From Bacteroides sp. (GTDB lineage Bacteria > Bacteroidota > Bacteroidia > Bacteroidales > Bacteroidaceae), in contig JAFURM010000054.1 in NCBI GenBank assembly GCA_017471925.1, positions 1-59,373 on the forward strand: DNA of 59,373 bases, in the 5' to 3' direction. Numbering within the stretch: position 1 is the first letter of the stretch; each line of letters opens with the position of its first letter. The position numbers were made by a program, and so were the translations under genes. Positions 27,302 through 35,848 of the stretch are shown one piece after another. Under the pieces are notes generated by a model, which saw nothing but the letters and a program-made list of their open reading frames with translations, did not search any database and was not told the origin of the DNA.

Positions 27302-27419
27302 GCTATTTTCCGCAGATTACGTGTCATCCGCTTCATACATTTCGTACTGCGGCATCGAAAATAGGCTCCATTCGCTCCGAAATGGCGAAGAAAAGCGGAC
27401 GTTACGTCAGGATGGGCAT

Positions 27420-27529
27420 CAAACAAAAGCACTTTCCTTTGTTCGCTTACAAGGAAAGTGCTTCACACAAAAACTAAACTAGACTTAACTAAACTATTCT
27501 ATTGGAGGAGTTTCACAACTCCTATCTGT
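27420..27529 (-). ncRNA. Candidate small RNA upstream of rnpB, about 109 nt
   Basis: A consensus promoter (27536-27568) drives a short stretch without a coding frame of note. The predicted RNA has a 5' hairpin (AGGAGTT/AACTCCT), an A/T-rich single-stranded middle with repeated TAGTTTAGTT-like words, and a 3' hairpin with a perfect 13-bp stem (AAGCACTTTCCTT/AAGGAAAGTGCTT) ending in TTTTGTTTG. This is the anatomy of a trans-acting sRNA. It fills the 338-bp gap between rnpB and the LytTR regulator gene. I do not recognise it as a named family. Confidence 0.65.
27427..27463 (-). terminator. Terminator of the candidate sRNA
   Basis: A perfect 13-bp stem, AAGCACTTTCCTT/AAGGAAAGTGCTT, with an 11-base loop is followed on the minus strand by TTTTGTTTG. 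Confidence 0.8.
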
Positions 27530-27535
27530 TCGCTG

Positions 27536-27568
27536 CAAAGATAGATATTAAATTGCATTACGTGCAAA
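27536..27568 (-). promoter_or_regulatory. Promoter of the candidate sRNA
   Basis: On the minus strand TTTG (27565-27568), a 21-base spacer and TATCTTTG (27536-27543) form a perfect Bacteroides promoter. Confidence 0.8.
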
Positions 27569-27626
27569 ATATTAACGCGATAAATTGATAAGATGTTGTA
27601 AAACATAGTATTTACTCCTCCTCTGC

Positions 27627-28328
27627 TTAGCTGCGTTGGTCCAGAAACTCTTGAAAAGGTTGCTTGTAACTGTCGCTGATGGGGATGTAAACCTTGCCGA
27701 AGACGATACGCCCACGGTCAATGATGCGAATCTTCTCTTTGTTCACGATATAGGAACGGTGGACGCGCATGAAGCGCGAAGCGGGCAGCAGTTCTTCCAT
27801 GCTTTTCATGCTCATGAGGGAAAGGATGGGTTTGCCGTTGCCCTCTTCGTATATCTTGATGTAGTCCTTCAGACCCTCCACGTAGAGTATGTTCTTCAGT
27901 TCTATCTGCACCAGTTTGTATTCGCTCTTCACGAAGATGCTCTGAGGCTCTTCCTTGGACTGTTGCAGCAGTTCGAACCATTGCACGGCCTTGTTGGCCG
28001 CCTGCAGGAAGTCCACATAGGACACGGGCTTCAGCAGGTAGTCCAGGGCGTTGACCTTGTAGCCGTCTATGGCATATTGGTTGAAGGCGGTAGTGAAGAC
28101 TATCCGGGTGCGGGCATCCACCATCTTGGAGAACTCGATGCCGTTCAGCTCGGGCATTTGGATGTCCAGGAAAAGCAGGTCGGGTGCCAGCTTGGGCAAC
28201 TCCTTCATGGCCTGCACGGCACTGGAGTATTTACCCTCCAGCTTCAGGAAGGGAGTCTTCTGTACATAGCTCTCCAGCAGGTCCAGTGCTAAAGGCTCGT
28301 CGTCTATGATGGCGCATTTCAGTGTCAT
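27627..28328 (-). CDS. LytTR-family response regulator
   Basis: The receiver domain (about 1-120) has the acidic pocket IIDDEP, the phospho-acceptor Asp in LLFLDIQMPELNG and the switch Lys in LDYLLKPV. The C-terminal LytTR DNA-binding domain (about 135-230) includes ILYVEGLKDYIKIY and FMRVHRSYIVN. It pairs with the histidine kinase whose gene ends four bases upstream. As last gene of the exporter operon it probably adjusts exporter or envelope genes. Confidence 0.93.
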   Translation of the reverse strand: MTLKCAIIDDEPLALDLLESYVQKTPFLKLEGKYSSAVQAMKELPKLAPDLLFLDIQMPELNGIEFSKMVDARTRIVFTTAFNQYAIDGYKVNALDYLLKPVSYVDFLQAANKAVQWFELLQQSKEEPQSIFVKSEYKLVQIELKNILYVEGLKDYIKIYEEGNGKPILSLMSMKSMEELLPASRFMRVHRSYIVNKEKIRIIDRGRIVFGKVYIPISDSYKQPFQEFLDQRS

Positions 28329-28332
28329 GGTT

Positions 28333-29442
28333 CTATGGGTTGGGGGTGGTTGATGTAGTGTTGATAATCAGGATGGAGAGATACTCCTTGTGATCGCTGT
28401 CCACGCCATGCTGCCAGGTATAGTGCTCGGGATAGGTCAGTTCCAGACGCTTCCTCACCTGCTCCAGGCCGATGCCGCTGCCACTCTTGTCCGTGTTGTT
28501 CTTAGGATGGTAGCTGTTGCGTATCTCACACCTCACCAGCTCTCCGCTCTCCTCAAAGCGGATGTTGATGTAGCTGGCTTCGGTGGGAGAGATGCCATGC
28601 TTGAAGGCATTCTCTATGAGAGAGATGAAGATGAGAGGCGCAATCTTGGTGGAGGTGTCGGCCGCTATGTCGAGTTGGGTCTGCACGGTGACGTTGGAGG
28701 CCAGCCGTATGCGCATCAGCTCGATGTAGTTGCGGATGAAGTCCATCTCCCTGTTCAGGGGAACCAACTGTTGCTGGTTTTCGTAGAGCACGTGACGCAA
28801 CAGACGGCTCAGCTCCTGCACGGCCTGCTGTGCCTTGTCGGTATCAAAGGCGATGAGGGCATAGATATTGTTGAGCGTATTGAGCAGAAAGTGGGGATTC
28901 AGTTGGTTCCGCAGGTTGGTCAGTTCGGCCTCTGTACGGCTTCGCTCGGCTTCCGCCCTGTTCTTCTCGGCCTCACGTTTGCCGGCTTCTATCTGTGCCC
29001 ATCGGCCGCTGAGACGGATGGCTACACTGAGTCCCACGGTGAGTATCATGGAGAAGAAGTCACGCGATACGAACACCCAGCGTGGAGGTCCCATGCGACG
29101 TGGAGGGGGCGGCACGTCGTGCGTGTCGAAAAGATGGATGATGAACTCCTGGCAGAAGTGGGTGCCCCAGGCAAAGACCGCTACCAGCAGGAGGTTGAGC
29201 AACAGGTAACGTCTGATGCCGCCTTTGAACAGGTAGTGCGGTATCAGGAAAAGGTAGTTCAGGTAGAACAGAATCAGATAGGAGAGAGGTACAATGCATC
29301 CGTGGCGCATGTAGTTCTCCAAGGTGATGTTGAAACCGCTGCGGGTCATCATCAGAAAGGGGAAGCCGAAGACGATTCCCCAACCGATGACGTGGATGGC
29401 GGCTTCGATGATGCGTGTGCGTGTGATGGCTTCTTGTTTCAT
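28333..29442 (-). CDS. LytS/YehU-type sensor histidine kinase
   Basis: This inner-membrane kinase has four transmembrane helices (about residues 15-150), a short coiled-coil rich in Glu/Ala/Arg (about 155-185), the His_kinase box with NPHFLLNTLNNIYAL (the phosphorylated His) and an HATPase domain with LIENAFKHGIS and GSGIGLEQVRKRLEL. It has no periplasmic sensor domain, so the signal may come from the membrane or from the exporter subunits encoded upstream. It is next to its regulator and within the exporter operon. Confidence 0.92.
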   Translation of the reverse strand: MKQEAITRTRIIEAAIHVIGWGIVFGFPFLMMTRSGFNITLENYMRHGCIVPLSYLILFYLNYLFLIPHYLFKGGIRRYLLLNLLLVAVFAWGTHFCQEFIIHLFDTHDVPPPPRRMGPPRWVFVSRDFFSMILTVGLSVAIRLSGRWAQIEAGKREAEKNRAEAERSRTEAELTNLRNQLNPHFLLNTLNNIYALIAFDTDKAQQAVQELSRLLRHVLYENQQQLVPLNREMDFIRNYIELMRIRLASNVTVQTQLDIAADTSTKIAPLIFISLIENAFKHGISPTEASYINIRFEESGELVRCEIRNSYHPKNNTDKSGSGIGLEQVRKRLELTYPEHYTWQHGVDSDHKEYLSILIINTTSTTPNP

Positions 29443-29460
29443 GGCGCAAAGATAGTGTTT

Positions 29461-30678
29461 TTATTCGTAACGGATGGCCTCGATGGGGTCCAGGTCTGCC
29501 GCTTTCTTGGCCGGATACCATCCGAAGAAGACACCGGTCAGGGTGCATACAGCGAACGAAAGCAGTACGCTCCACGGCTGGATGTAGATGGGCCAGTGGG
29601 CCAGTGCCTTGACGATGAACGAGGCACCGCACCCCAATACCACACCGATGAGACCGCCGGTGATGCTGATGAGGATGGCCTCAATGAGAAACTGGCTCAG
29701 GATGTCTACGCCCCGTGCACCTACCGACATGCGAAGGCCGATTTCACGGGTGCGTTCCGTTACCGATACATACATGATATTCATGATGCCGATGCCGCCC
29801 ACAACGAGGGAGATACCGGCAATGCAGGCCAGCAGGGTGGTCATCAGGTCGGTAGTGGAGTTGAGCATGGTGCTCAACTCCTGTTGACTGCGGATGTTGA
29901 AGTCATCTTCGTCACTATCTTTTAGTTTGTGGTTTCTACGGAGAATGCCGCTGACCTCCTCTGTGGCGAGGTCGGTCATCTCTTCGGTCAGTGCCGAGGC
30001 ATAGATGCCGCTCAGGTAGGTCTGTGCCAGCAGTCGCTTCATGACGGTACTGTAGGGAGCCAGCACCACGTCGTCCTGGTCCATGCCCATAGAGTTGTAA
30101 CCCTTGGATTTCAGTACACCCACGACACGGAAGGGAACCTGGTTGAAGCGCATCACTTTACCGATGGGGTCTTCGTTGGGAAAGAGATTGTCCACGATGG
30201 TCTTGCCGATGACGCACACCTTGGCCGAGGTCTGTATGTCGGTTTCACTGAACATCTCCCCGCTCTCCACCGTAAGCTGACGGATTTTCAAGTAGTCGGG
30301 GCTGACACCGCTTACAGACGAAGGGTAGTTGTTGTTGCCGGCAATGAGCTGGCCGCTGGAAGAGACGTTGGGGCTGACGGCCGATAGAAAACCCGCTTCG
30401 TTGCGCAGGTCTTCATAGTCGGTTAGTTTCAGGGTCTGCATGGCACTGGGGTCTTGTCTCACTCCTCCACGCATGTCACCGCCGGGATGAATCATGATCA
30501 TGTTGGAACCCATCTCTGAAATCTGGGCTTGGATGCTCTTCTTGGAGCCTTGTCCGATGGCCAGCATGGTGATGACCGATGCCACGCCGATGATGATGCC
30601 CAGCATGGTCAGGAAGGCACGCAACTTGTTGTTGTTGAGTGCACGCAGGGCTATCTTGAATAAGTTTGTTCCGTTCAT
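29461..30678 (-). CDS. MacB-type ABC exporter permease
   Basis: The permease has a first membrane helix (about 20-42), a periplasmic MacB core domain (about 50-265) and three C-terminal helices of the FtsX domain, with TEREIGLRMSVGARG between them. In MacAB-TolC systems it couples ATP hydrolysis in the cytoplasm to export of peptides, lipids or drugs taken from the periplasm. The ATPase is a separate gene here, seven bases upstream. Substrate is unknown. Confidence 0.92.
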   Translation of the reverse strand: MNGTNLFKIALRALNNNKLRAFLTMLGIIIGVASVITMLAIGQGSKKSIQAQISEMGSNMIMIHPGGDMRGGVRQDPSAMQTLKLTDYEDLRNEAGFLSAVSPNVSSSGQLIAGNNNYPSSVSGVSPDYLKIRQLTVESGEMFSETDIQTSAKVCVIGKTIVDNLFPNEDPIGKVMRFNQVPFRVVGVLKSKGYNSMGMDQDDVVLAPYSTVMKRLLAQTYLSGIYASALTEEMTDLATEEVSGILRRNHKLKDSDEDDFNIRSQQELSTMLNSTTDLMTTLLACIAGISLVVGGIGIMNIMYVSVTERTREIGLRMSVGARGVDILSQFLIEAILISITGGLIGVVLGCGASFIVKALAHWPIYIQPWSVLLSFAVCTLTGVFFGWYPAKKAADLDPIEAIRYE

Positions 30679-30684
30679 AGTTCG

Positions 30685-31428
30685 TTATTCCTCTTGTACC
30701 GGCAGGGCCGCCAATGCCTCCGAGGCCTGCTGTATATGTTCATTCTTCACGTCTTCCTTGATACGTCCGTCGCGCAGGACGATGTTGCGACTGCTGTATT
30801 GGGCTATTTCGGGATTGTGGGTCACGAAGATGATGGTGCGTCCTTCGGCATGGAGACGCTGGAAGAGCACCAGTATCTCATAGGAGGTACGGGTATCCAG
30901 GTTGCCCGTAGCCTCGTCGGCCAGAATGACAGCCGGGTTATTCACCAGGGCACGTGCGATGGCTACACGCTGCATCTGTCCACCCGACATCTGGTTGGAC
31001 TTGTGCTCCAACCGGTCGCCCAACCCTACGGCCTGCAGGGCCTCGATGGCCCGATGACGACGCTCGGTGGCCGATACGGCGGCGTTGTACATCAGGGGAA
31101 GTTCCACATTCTCCACGGCAGTGGTCTTGGGCAGCAGGTTATAGTTCTGGAAGACAAAGCCTATTTTCCGGTTACGCAACACGGCCCGTTGTGACTTGGA
31201 CATGGTGCGTACGGCGATACCGTCCAGCAGATACTCACCACTGGTGGGGGTGTCCAGACATCCCAGGATGTTCAACAGGGTGGACTTGCCCGAACCACTG
31301 GTGCCCATGATGGTAACGAACTCACCTTCCTGAATGGAGAAGGATACCCCACGAAGGGCATGTACCGTCTCTTCGCCTACAATGAAGTCGCGCTTGATGT
31401 TGCGGAGTTCAATGACTATCTTGCTCAT
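30685..31428 (-). CDS. MacB/LolD-type ABC exporter ATPase
   Basis: This 247-residue ATPase powers the exporter. It shows Walker [16 protein letters not shown], the Q-loop [13 protein letters not shown], signature [14 protein letters not shown], Walker [13 protein letters not shown] and switch His in [12 protein letters not shown] set the start at 31428 ([10 protein letters not shown]); an upstream ATG at 31551 would overlap the end of the preceding gene with non-family sequence. A short tail of about 30 residues follows the domain. Confidence 0.93.
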   Translation of the reverse strand: MSKIVIELRNIKRDFIVGEETVHALRGVSFSIQEGEFVTIMGTSGSGKSTLLNILGCLDTPTSGEYLLDGIAVRTMSKSQRAVLRNRKIGFVFQNYNLLPKTTAVENVELPLMYNAAVSATERRHRAIEALQAVGLGDRLEHKSNQMSGGQMQRVAIARALVNNPAVILADEATGNLDTRTSYEILVLFQRLHAEGRTIIFVTHNPEIAQYSSRNIVLRDGRIKEDVKNEHIQQASEALAALPVQEE

Positions 31429-31459
31429 ATCTCGTTGGGATTGATGTTCCGTCGTAGAG

Positions 31460-32680
31460 TTACTTCTTCTTGTTCTTTCCCGGAGGGCCTGGCATGAAAG
31501 GACTCTGTTCGCTATTGCCTCCCTGTGTGGCCTGGGGCATACCTCCTTCACCGGGCATGACGCCTACGGTGGCTTCGGTGATGACTTCTGTTCCCTCCTT
31601 GATGCCACTGAGAATTTCGGTGCTGATACCGTTGGAGATACCCACCTCTACCGGCATGGCGGTGAAGGTAGTGCCCTGACGGGTCCATACCTTATGCTCG
31701 CCGTGGCAGTCGTTCACTACATCTTTCTCACCGATGAGCGCCCGCTCGGGAGTGAAGCGCAGGGCACGTGCGGGAACGCAGAGTACCTCTTTCTTGTCCA
31801 GCGTGAAGATGTTGACGTTGGCTGTCAGGCGAGGTTTCAGCTTCAGTTCGGGGTTGGGGGCGGAGATGACCACCTCATAGGTAACTACCGTACTGCTCGT
31901 TCCGCTGCTTGTACTGCTGCTGGCATCACCCAGGCGGATTTGAGTCACTACACCTTCAAATGTGTCGTTGGGATAGGCATCCACAGTGAAAGTGGCCCGT
32001 TGGCCCTCCTCAATACCGCCTATGTCGGCTTCGTCCACGTCGGCTACCACCTGCATCTGGGTGAGGTCGGCGGCAATGGTAAAGAGGGTAGGAGTTTCAA
32101 AACCGGAGGCAACCGTCTGTCCAGCTTCCACATCACGGCTGATGACCACGCCGTCTATGGGCGAGGTAATGGTGGCATAGGAGAGGTTGCGCTCGGCCTT
32201 GGCCAGTGAGGCCTTGCTGCTGTCATAACTGCTTTTGGCCTTTTCGTAGTTGTAGACCGATTGCTCATAGTCCATGTCGCTGATGAGTTGCTTGTCGTGC
32301 AATCCTTTGTTGCGTTCATAGTTTTTCTTCTGGTACACATATTCAGCCTTGGCACCGTTGAAGGCAGCCCGTTGCGAAGCCAGTTCGCTCTGCAGCGTCA
32401 CGCGGTCCATCTCGGCAATCAACTGTCCCTTGCTCACCACGGAGTTGAAGTCCACGTATATTTTGTCAATGATACCGCTCACCTGTGTACCCACCTGCAC
32501 TTCAGTCACCGGTTCAATGGTACCCGTAGCGGTGACCGACTCAGAGATGTTTCCTCGTTGGGCCACGGCGGTTTCGTAAGTTATCTTGTGCTTGGCCTTG
32601 GAGCCTCCCAACAGCCATGCACCAGCACCGATGAGCACAATGGCAACTATGGTGCCTGTGATGATTTTCTTCTTGTTCAT
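31460..32680 (-). CDS. MacA/HlyD-type periplasmic adaptor
   Basis: This membrane fusion protein links the inner-membrane permease to the outer-membrane channel. A single N-terminal helix (about 7-25) anchors it; then come half of a lipoyl domain (VTATGTIEPVTEVQVGTQVS), an alpha-hairpin (about 95-160), the second lipoyl half (ATITSPIDGVVISRDVEAGQ) and beta-barrel domains, including a Ser/Thr-rich loop SSSTSSGTSSTV. Its Lys-rich end is short. It belongs to the six-gene exporter operon. Confidence 0.93.
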   Translation of the reverse strand: MNKKKIITGTIVAIVLIGAGAWLLGGSKAKHKITYETAVAQRGNISESVTATGTIEPVTEVQVGTQVSGIIDKIYVDFNSVVSKGQLIAEMDRVTLQSELASQRAAFNGAKAEYVYQKKNYERNKGLHDKQLISDMDYEQSVYNYEKAKSSYDSSKASLAKAERNLSYATITSPIDGVVISRDVEAGQTVASGFETPTLFTIAADLTQMQVVADVDEADIGGIEEGQRATFTVDAYPNDTFEGVVTQIRLGDASSSTSSGTSSTVVTYEVVISAPNPELKLKPRLTANVNIFTLDKKEVLCVPARALRFTPERALIGEKDVVNDCHGEHKVWTRQGTTFTAMPVEVGISNGISTEILSGIKEGTEVITEATVGVMPGEGGMPQATQGGNSEQSPFMPGPPGKNKKK

Positions 32681-32702
32681 GCTATGTGTCGTTTGTATGG
32701 TT

Positions 32703-34106
32703 TTACAGATTCATACTTTCGCCCTGATAGAAGCGCAACAGTTGGATGCTCAGGATGGCCATATACTTGGCCTGTAGCGTCTCTTGCTTGGCACTCAGCA
32801 GATTGCTCTTCTCTGTAAGCAGCTCCACCGTGTTCTTCATGCCCAGGTTGAATTGCTCCTGGATGAGGTCATAGCTCGTTTGGCTGCTTTTCAACTTCTC
32901 CGTAGCAGCCAGGTAGCGTTGCTGTGCACTGTTGGCATCCAGCCACAGGCTTTCGATGGTCTTATAGAGTGCTTTCTCTTCGTCCAACAGGCTCAGCTCG
33001 CTGGTCTGCTTCTGCAGTTTGGCCTTTTCCACGGCACTCTTGGTCTGCCTGTTGCTGAATATGGGAATGCTGAGTGAGAGTCCCAACGAGTTGTTCCAGT
33101 TCTGCTTCACCTGTTCGCTGAAGCTGTAGTCGGTGCCGTTGGTGTGATTGGTACCGATACCTGCACTCAAGCTGAGCGTAGGCATGTAGCCGGCCTTGGC
33201 CATCTTGACCTCCAACTCGGAGGCTTCGATGTCCAGTCTGCCTGCCTCTATCTCAGGACGTAGGGAGAGGGCACTGCGATAGACATCGTTCTTGGCGGGC
33301 AGGGGAGAGAGCACCAATTCATCACCCGGTGTGGGCAGATAGAGGGTCATCTCTTCGTCTCCCTCCAGTTCCAGCAGTTGCTTCAATTGCAGCTTGTAGT
33401 CCTGCAGGGTAGCTTCGGCAGTTACTAACTGATACTTGTCAGTGCTCACCTGGGCTTCCAATTGGGCCAGGTCGCTTCGTGCAATGCTACCGGCTTCCAA
33501 CAACAAGCGGCCACGCTCACACTCGGCCTGACTCACCTCCAATGTAGCACGGTTGACTTCCACGGCTTCGGTAGCATAGAGTATCTGTATGTAGATTTGG
33601 GCAATCTCTTCCTCAATGCTGTTTTCGCTTTGGGCCACGTTGAGTTCGGCCATGCGATGGTTCAGCTTCTGTTGCTTGATGTTGTTCAGGCGCTTTCCGT
33701 TGTAGAGGGTCCAGTTCAGGTCGATGCCATAGCTGCCGTTATAGGAGGTCTTGCTTTGGCTGCTGCTGATGTTGTCACCATCAATGATGGTACTGGTCTC
33801 GCTGTTGGGACGGTTTACGAGACGTTGTCCCACGCTGGCCGATAGGCTGGGGAAGAGGGAGGCCCGTGCACTCTTGACCTCCACGGCCGTACTTTCGGCA
33901 TTGAGGCGGTTCTTGCGCAGGGTGATGTTCTGCTCCAGGGCATATGTGATGCACCGTTGCAGGTTCCATGTGGTGGATGCAGGGAGGGGATGGATGGATT
34001 CTTCGGTGGCGTTGCTTACAGTAACGCTACTGTCAGCCTGAGCCGACAGTAGCGTGCAACTTGCCACACAACATGTTATCACTGTCAATCTTTTTGCCTT
34101 GTTCAT
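32703..34106 (-). CDS. TolC-family outer-membrane efflux channel
   Basis: This 467-residue protein should form the outer-membrane end of the exporter. A signal peptide (ending near LLSAQA) precedes two OEP repeats of long helices and beta strands, with the helix-start motif AESTAVEVKSARASLFPSLS in the first half and KMAKAGYMPTLSLSAGIG in the second. It is the first gene of the operon, directly behind a perfect promoter, and is 22 bases from the adaptor gene. Confidence 0.92.
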   Translation of the reverse strand: MNKAKRLTVITCCVASCTLLSAQADSSVTVSNATEESIHPLPASTTWNLQRCITYALEQNITLRKNRLNAESTAVEVKSARASLFPSLSASVGQRLVNRPNSETSTIIDGDNISSSQSKTSYNGSYGIDLNWTLYNGKRLNNIKQQKLNHRMAELNVAQSENSIEEEIAQIYIQILYATEAVEVNRATLEVSQAECERGRLLLEAGSIARSDLAQLEAQVSTDKYQLVTAEATLQDYKLQLKQLLELEGDEEMTLYLPTPGDELVLSPLPAKNDVYRSALSLRPEIEAGRLDIEASELEVKMAKAGYMPTLSLSAGIGTNHTNGTDYSFSEQVKQNWNNSLGLSLSIPIFSNRQTKSAVEKAKLQKQTSELSLLDEEKALYKTIESLWLDANSAQQRYLAATEKLKSSQTSYDLIQEQFNLGMKNTVELLTEKSNLLSAKQETLQAKYMAILSIQLLRFYQGESMNL

Positions 34107-34126
34107 ACGCTGTCTTTTGTTTTAGA

Positions 34127-34189
34127 AGTCCTGTCTGTAGGACTTGTTTGGCAGTACAAATGTAGGCAAGCTTTCCGTAAAGCGACAAA
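34127..34189 (-). promoter_or_regulatory. Promoter and leader hairpin of the exporter operon
   Basis: On the minus strand TTTG (34186-34189), 21 bases and TACATTTG (34157-34164) match the consensus exactly. A 7-bp hairpin AAGTCCT/AGGACTT (34127-34146) lies in the leader between promoter and tolC-like gene and could influence expression. Confidence 0.7.
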
Positions 34190-34246
34190 CATAATGGACG
34201 TACTCCCGCCTTTCATCGCCTAACGGGCGTTTGTTGTCGATTTCGT

Positions 34247-34687
34247 TCAGTTATCCATGCCTATGAACTTACCCTTCTTGCTGAACTTCAGGGTGTAGTC
34301 ATTGGACAGTTCTGCCTCAATGTGTCCATGCTTGCGTTCCATCTTGGTAATGGTCTCCCGGGGAAAGTTGGCATTGACGTAGCTTTGTATATAGGTGGGA
34401 ACCAGTCCGGCAGGTACAGCTTTCTTTTGGCAGTCCACTTCCGTCCATCGGCCTTTGCTGTCGAAGTCTATCTCGGTACGGTCGGTCAGCGTGACCTCAT
34501 ACTTCTTGCCTTGCAGGAAGTCACTGTCAATCTTGATGTGGGACACCTTGACGTTGCCGAAGTATTTGGTGATGAAACTACGTGCCTGTTGGGGCAGTTG
34601 GTTGATGTCTTGGGTGACAATCTCTCCTGCCAACGCCGGCAGGATGGCCATAAGGGCCACGAACAGAAAAGAGAATACTTTCTTCAT
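34247..34687 (-). CDS. PepSY-like (DUF2874) periplasmic protein
   Basis: The 146-residue protein has a signal peptide (MKKVFSFLFVALMAILPALA) and two copies of the PepSY-like fold, each with a helix (LPQQARSFITKYFG; VPTYIQSYVNANFP) followed by strands and a D/N-x-x-G turn. The family (PF11396) is abundant in Bacteroides and its function is unknown. It lies between the exporter operon and nudC-type gene and appears to be transcribed alone. A relative of the same family is at 51770. Confidence 0.85.
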   Translation of the reverse strand: MKKVFSFLFVALMAILPALAGEIVTQDINQLPQQARSFITKYFGNVKVSHIKIDSDFLQGKKYEVTLTDRTEIDFDSKGRWTEVDCQKKAVPAGLVPTYIQSYVNANFPRETITKMERKHGHIEAELSNDYTLKFSKKGKFIGMDN

Positions 34688-34717
34688 GATGCGTAAAGTT
34701 TTTAAGCGTTTAATTAA

Positions 34718-34837
34718 TTAATAAGGTGTATCAAAGTAGCTCCCTGATACACCTTCATAACGATACGCCCCATAAAAAAGTTCTAAGGCTTCTTTTGCTT
34801 TCTTTAAACGACTCTTCCAATCATTTTGCCTGTCCAT
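34718..34837 (-). CDS. Possible 39-residue small protein
   Basis: An ATG frame on the minus strand encodes MDRQNDWKSRLKKAKEALEL followed by an aromatic tail ending in FDTPY. It would be a basic amphipathic helix and then a loop. The last codons overlap the hairpin AAGGTGTATCA/TGATACACCTT, so the stop lies inside a terminator-like stem. No clear ribosome site is seen, as is usual in Bacteroides. It could also be chance. Confidence 0.35.
   Translation of the reverse strand: MDRQNDWKSRLKKAKEALELFYGAYRYEGVSGSYFDTPY
34724..34756 (-). terminator. Terminator-like hairpin between the PepSY-like and nudC-type genes
   Basis: AAGGTGTATCA pairs with TGATACACCTT. The stem is the same as that of the terminator at 8917-8949. 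The following minus-strand sequence is A/T-rich but has no long T-run. Confidence 0.5.
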
Positions 34838-35011
34838 GTGTTCTTTATTGCGGTGAACGGCTCCGGTCAAGATGCCGGCGGTCACTACAGGTTACGGCGT
34901 AGCACGCTGATTGGTTGATGTGAGTGAGAATCGTTTCATTCGTAGTTGTTCGTTTGTAGGTGCGTGCTTGCCGTGGCCTGTTCTTTTTATCTCTTTCCTC
35001 TGCTGAGGACA

Positions 35012-35782
35012 TCATCCGTTTTCTATCCACCAGTCTATCAGCTTACGGGCAATGCTCAGCTTACGCGGAATCTCTGGCAGGTTCTCCTTGGAATAGAAGG
35101 CTCCTGCAGTCAGCTCTTCATCCTGCAACTTGATTTCCCCACCGGCATAGTCGGCTGTGAAGCCCACCATCAGTCCGCTGGGATAAGGCCAAGGTTGGCT
35201 GCCGAAGTAACGGATGTTCTTCACGCTGAGTCCAGTCTCTTCCATCACTTCACGTTCCACGCACTCTTCCAATGTTTCGCCTGTTTCCAGGAATCCGGCC
35301 ACCAGGCCATGAAAGGTACCTCGGAAGTTACGGGCATGTACCAGAAGAATCTCGTCGCCCTTGCGTATCAGGACAATGATAGCCGTGGAGACAGGCGGAT
35401 ACATCTCATTGCCACATACGGGACACTTCTTCATGATGGGCGTATGTTGTACCATCGGGGTGCCACACACGGGGCAATAGCGGCTGTGCTTGTCCCAGTG
35501 GAGAATCTGGAAAGCCTTGCCTGCCGCACGATAGTCGGCAAAAGGCAGGCAGTCATAGGAGGCACGCAGCCCTGTCATGCTCCATGCTTCGCTCTCTGCT
35601 ACGGGCTGTTGCAGGGCGAATGCCTTGATTATTCTCCCATCAGGCAGGTCGATGTCGTGAATCTTTTCGCCTTGGCCTGGCTGTATCGGTGGCTCAACTC
35701 CCTGAGGTATGGTGTATTCATGCTGTCCATTCCTGCTCAGCAAGAGTTGGTCCTTATAAAAGGCAAACCATTGTGTGTTCAT
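35012..35782 (-). CDS. nudC: NADH pyrophosphatase (NudC type)
   Basis: NudC-type enzymes cleave NAD(H) to NMN(H) and AMP, and in some bacteria remove NAD caps from RNA. The protein has a zinc ribbon with CPVCG and CPVCG (around residues 125-150), the Nudix box GFLETGETLEECVEREVMEE, and the downstream SQPWPYP signature that marks NADH pyrophosphatases. Its 256 residues are the normal length. It stands alone between a PepSY-like gene and the reductase operon. Confidence 0.93.
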   Translation of the reverse strand: MNTQWFAFYKDQLLLSRNGQHEYTIPQGVEPPIQPGQGEKIHDIDLPDGRIIKAFALQQPVAESEAWSMTGLRASYDCLPFADYRAAGKAFQILHWDKHSRYCPVCGTPMVQHTPIMKKCPVCGNEMYPPVSTAIIVLIRKGDEILLVHARNFRGTFHGLVAGFLETGETLEECVEREVMEETGLSVKNIRYFGSQPWPYPSGLMVGFTADYAGGEIKLQDEELTAGAFYSKENLPEIPRKLSIARKLIDWWIENG

Positions 35783-35848
35783 CTTTATTTAGTTGATCGT
35801 TGATAAATGACAGTTGATAATTGGTGGTGGAGGGTTGAAGGAGATGGG

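Noticed and set aside
26976-27302. Open frames across the RNase P RNA
   Set aside because: The stretch is rnpB; the frames follow no protein family.
28390-29925. A 511-codon open frame antisense to the kinase and permease genes
   Set aside because: It crosses two well-supported genes and their junction on the other strand.
34845-35030. A 61-codon minus-strand ORF overlapping the end of the nudC-type gene
   Set aside because: It is low-complexity and basic, overlaps a sure gene, and has no support.
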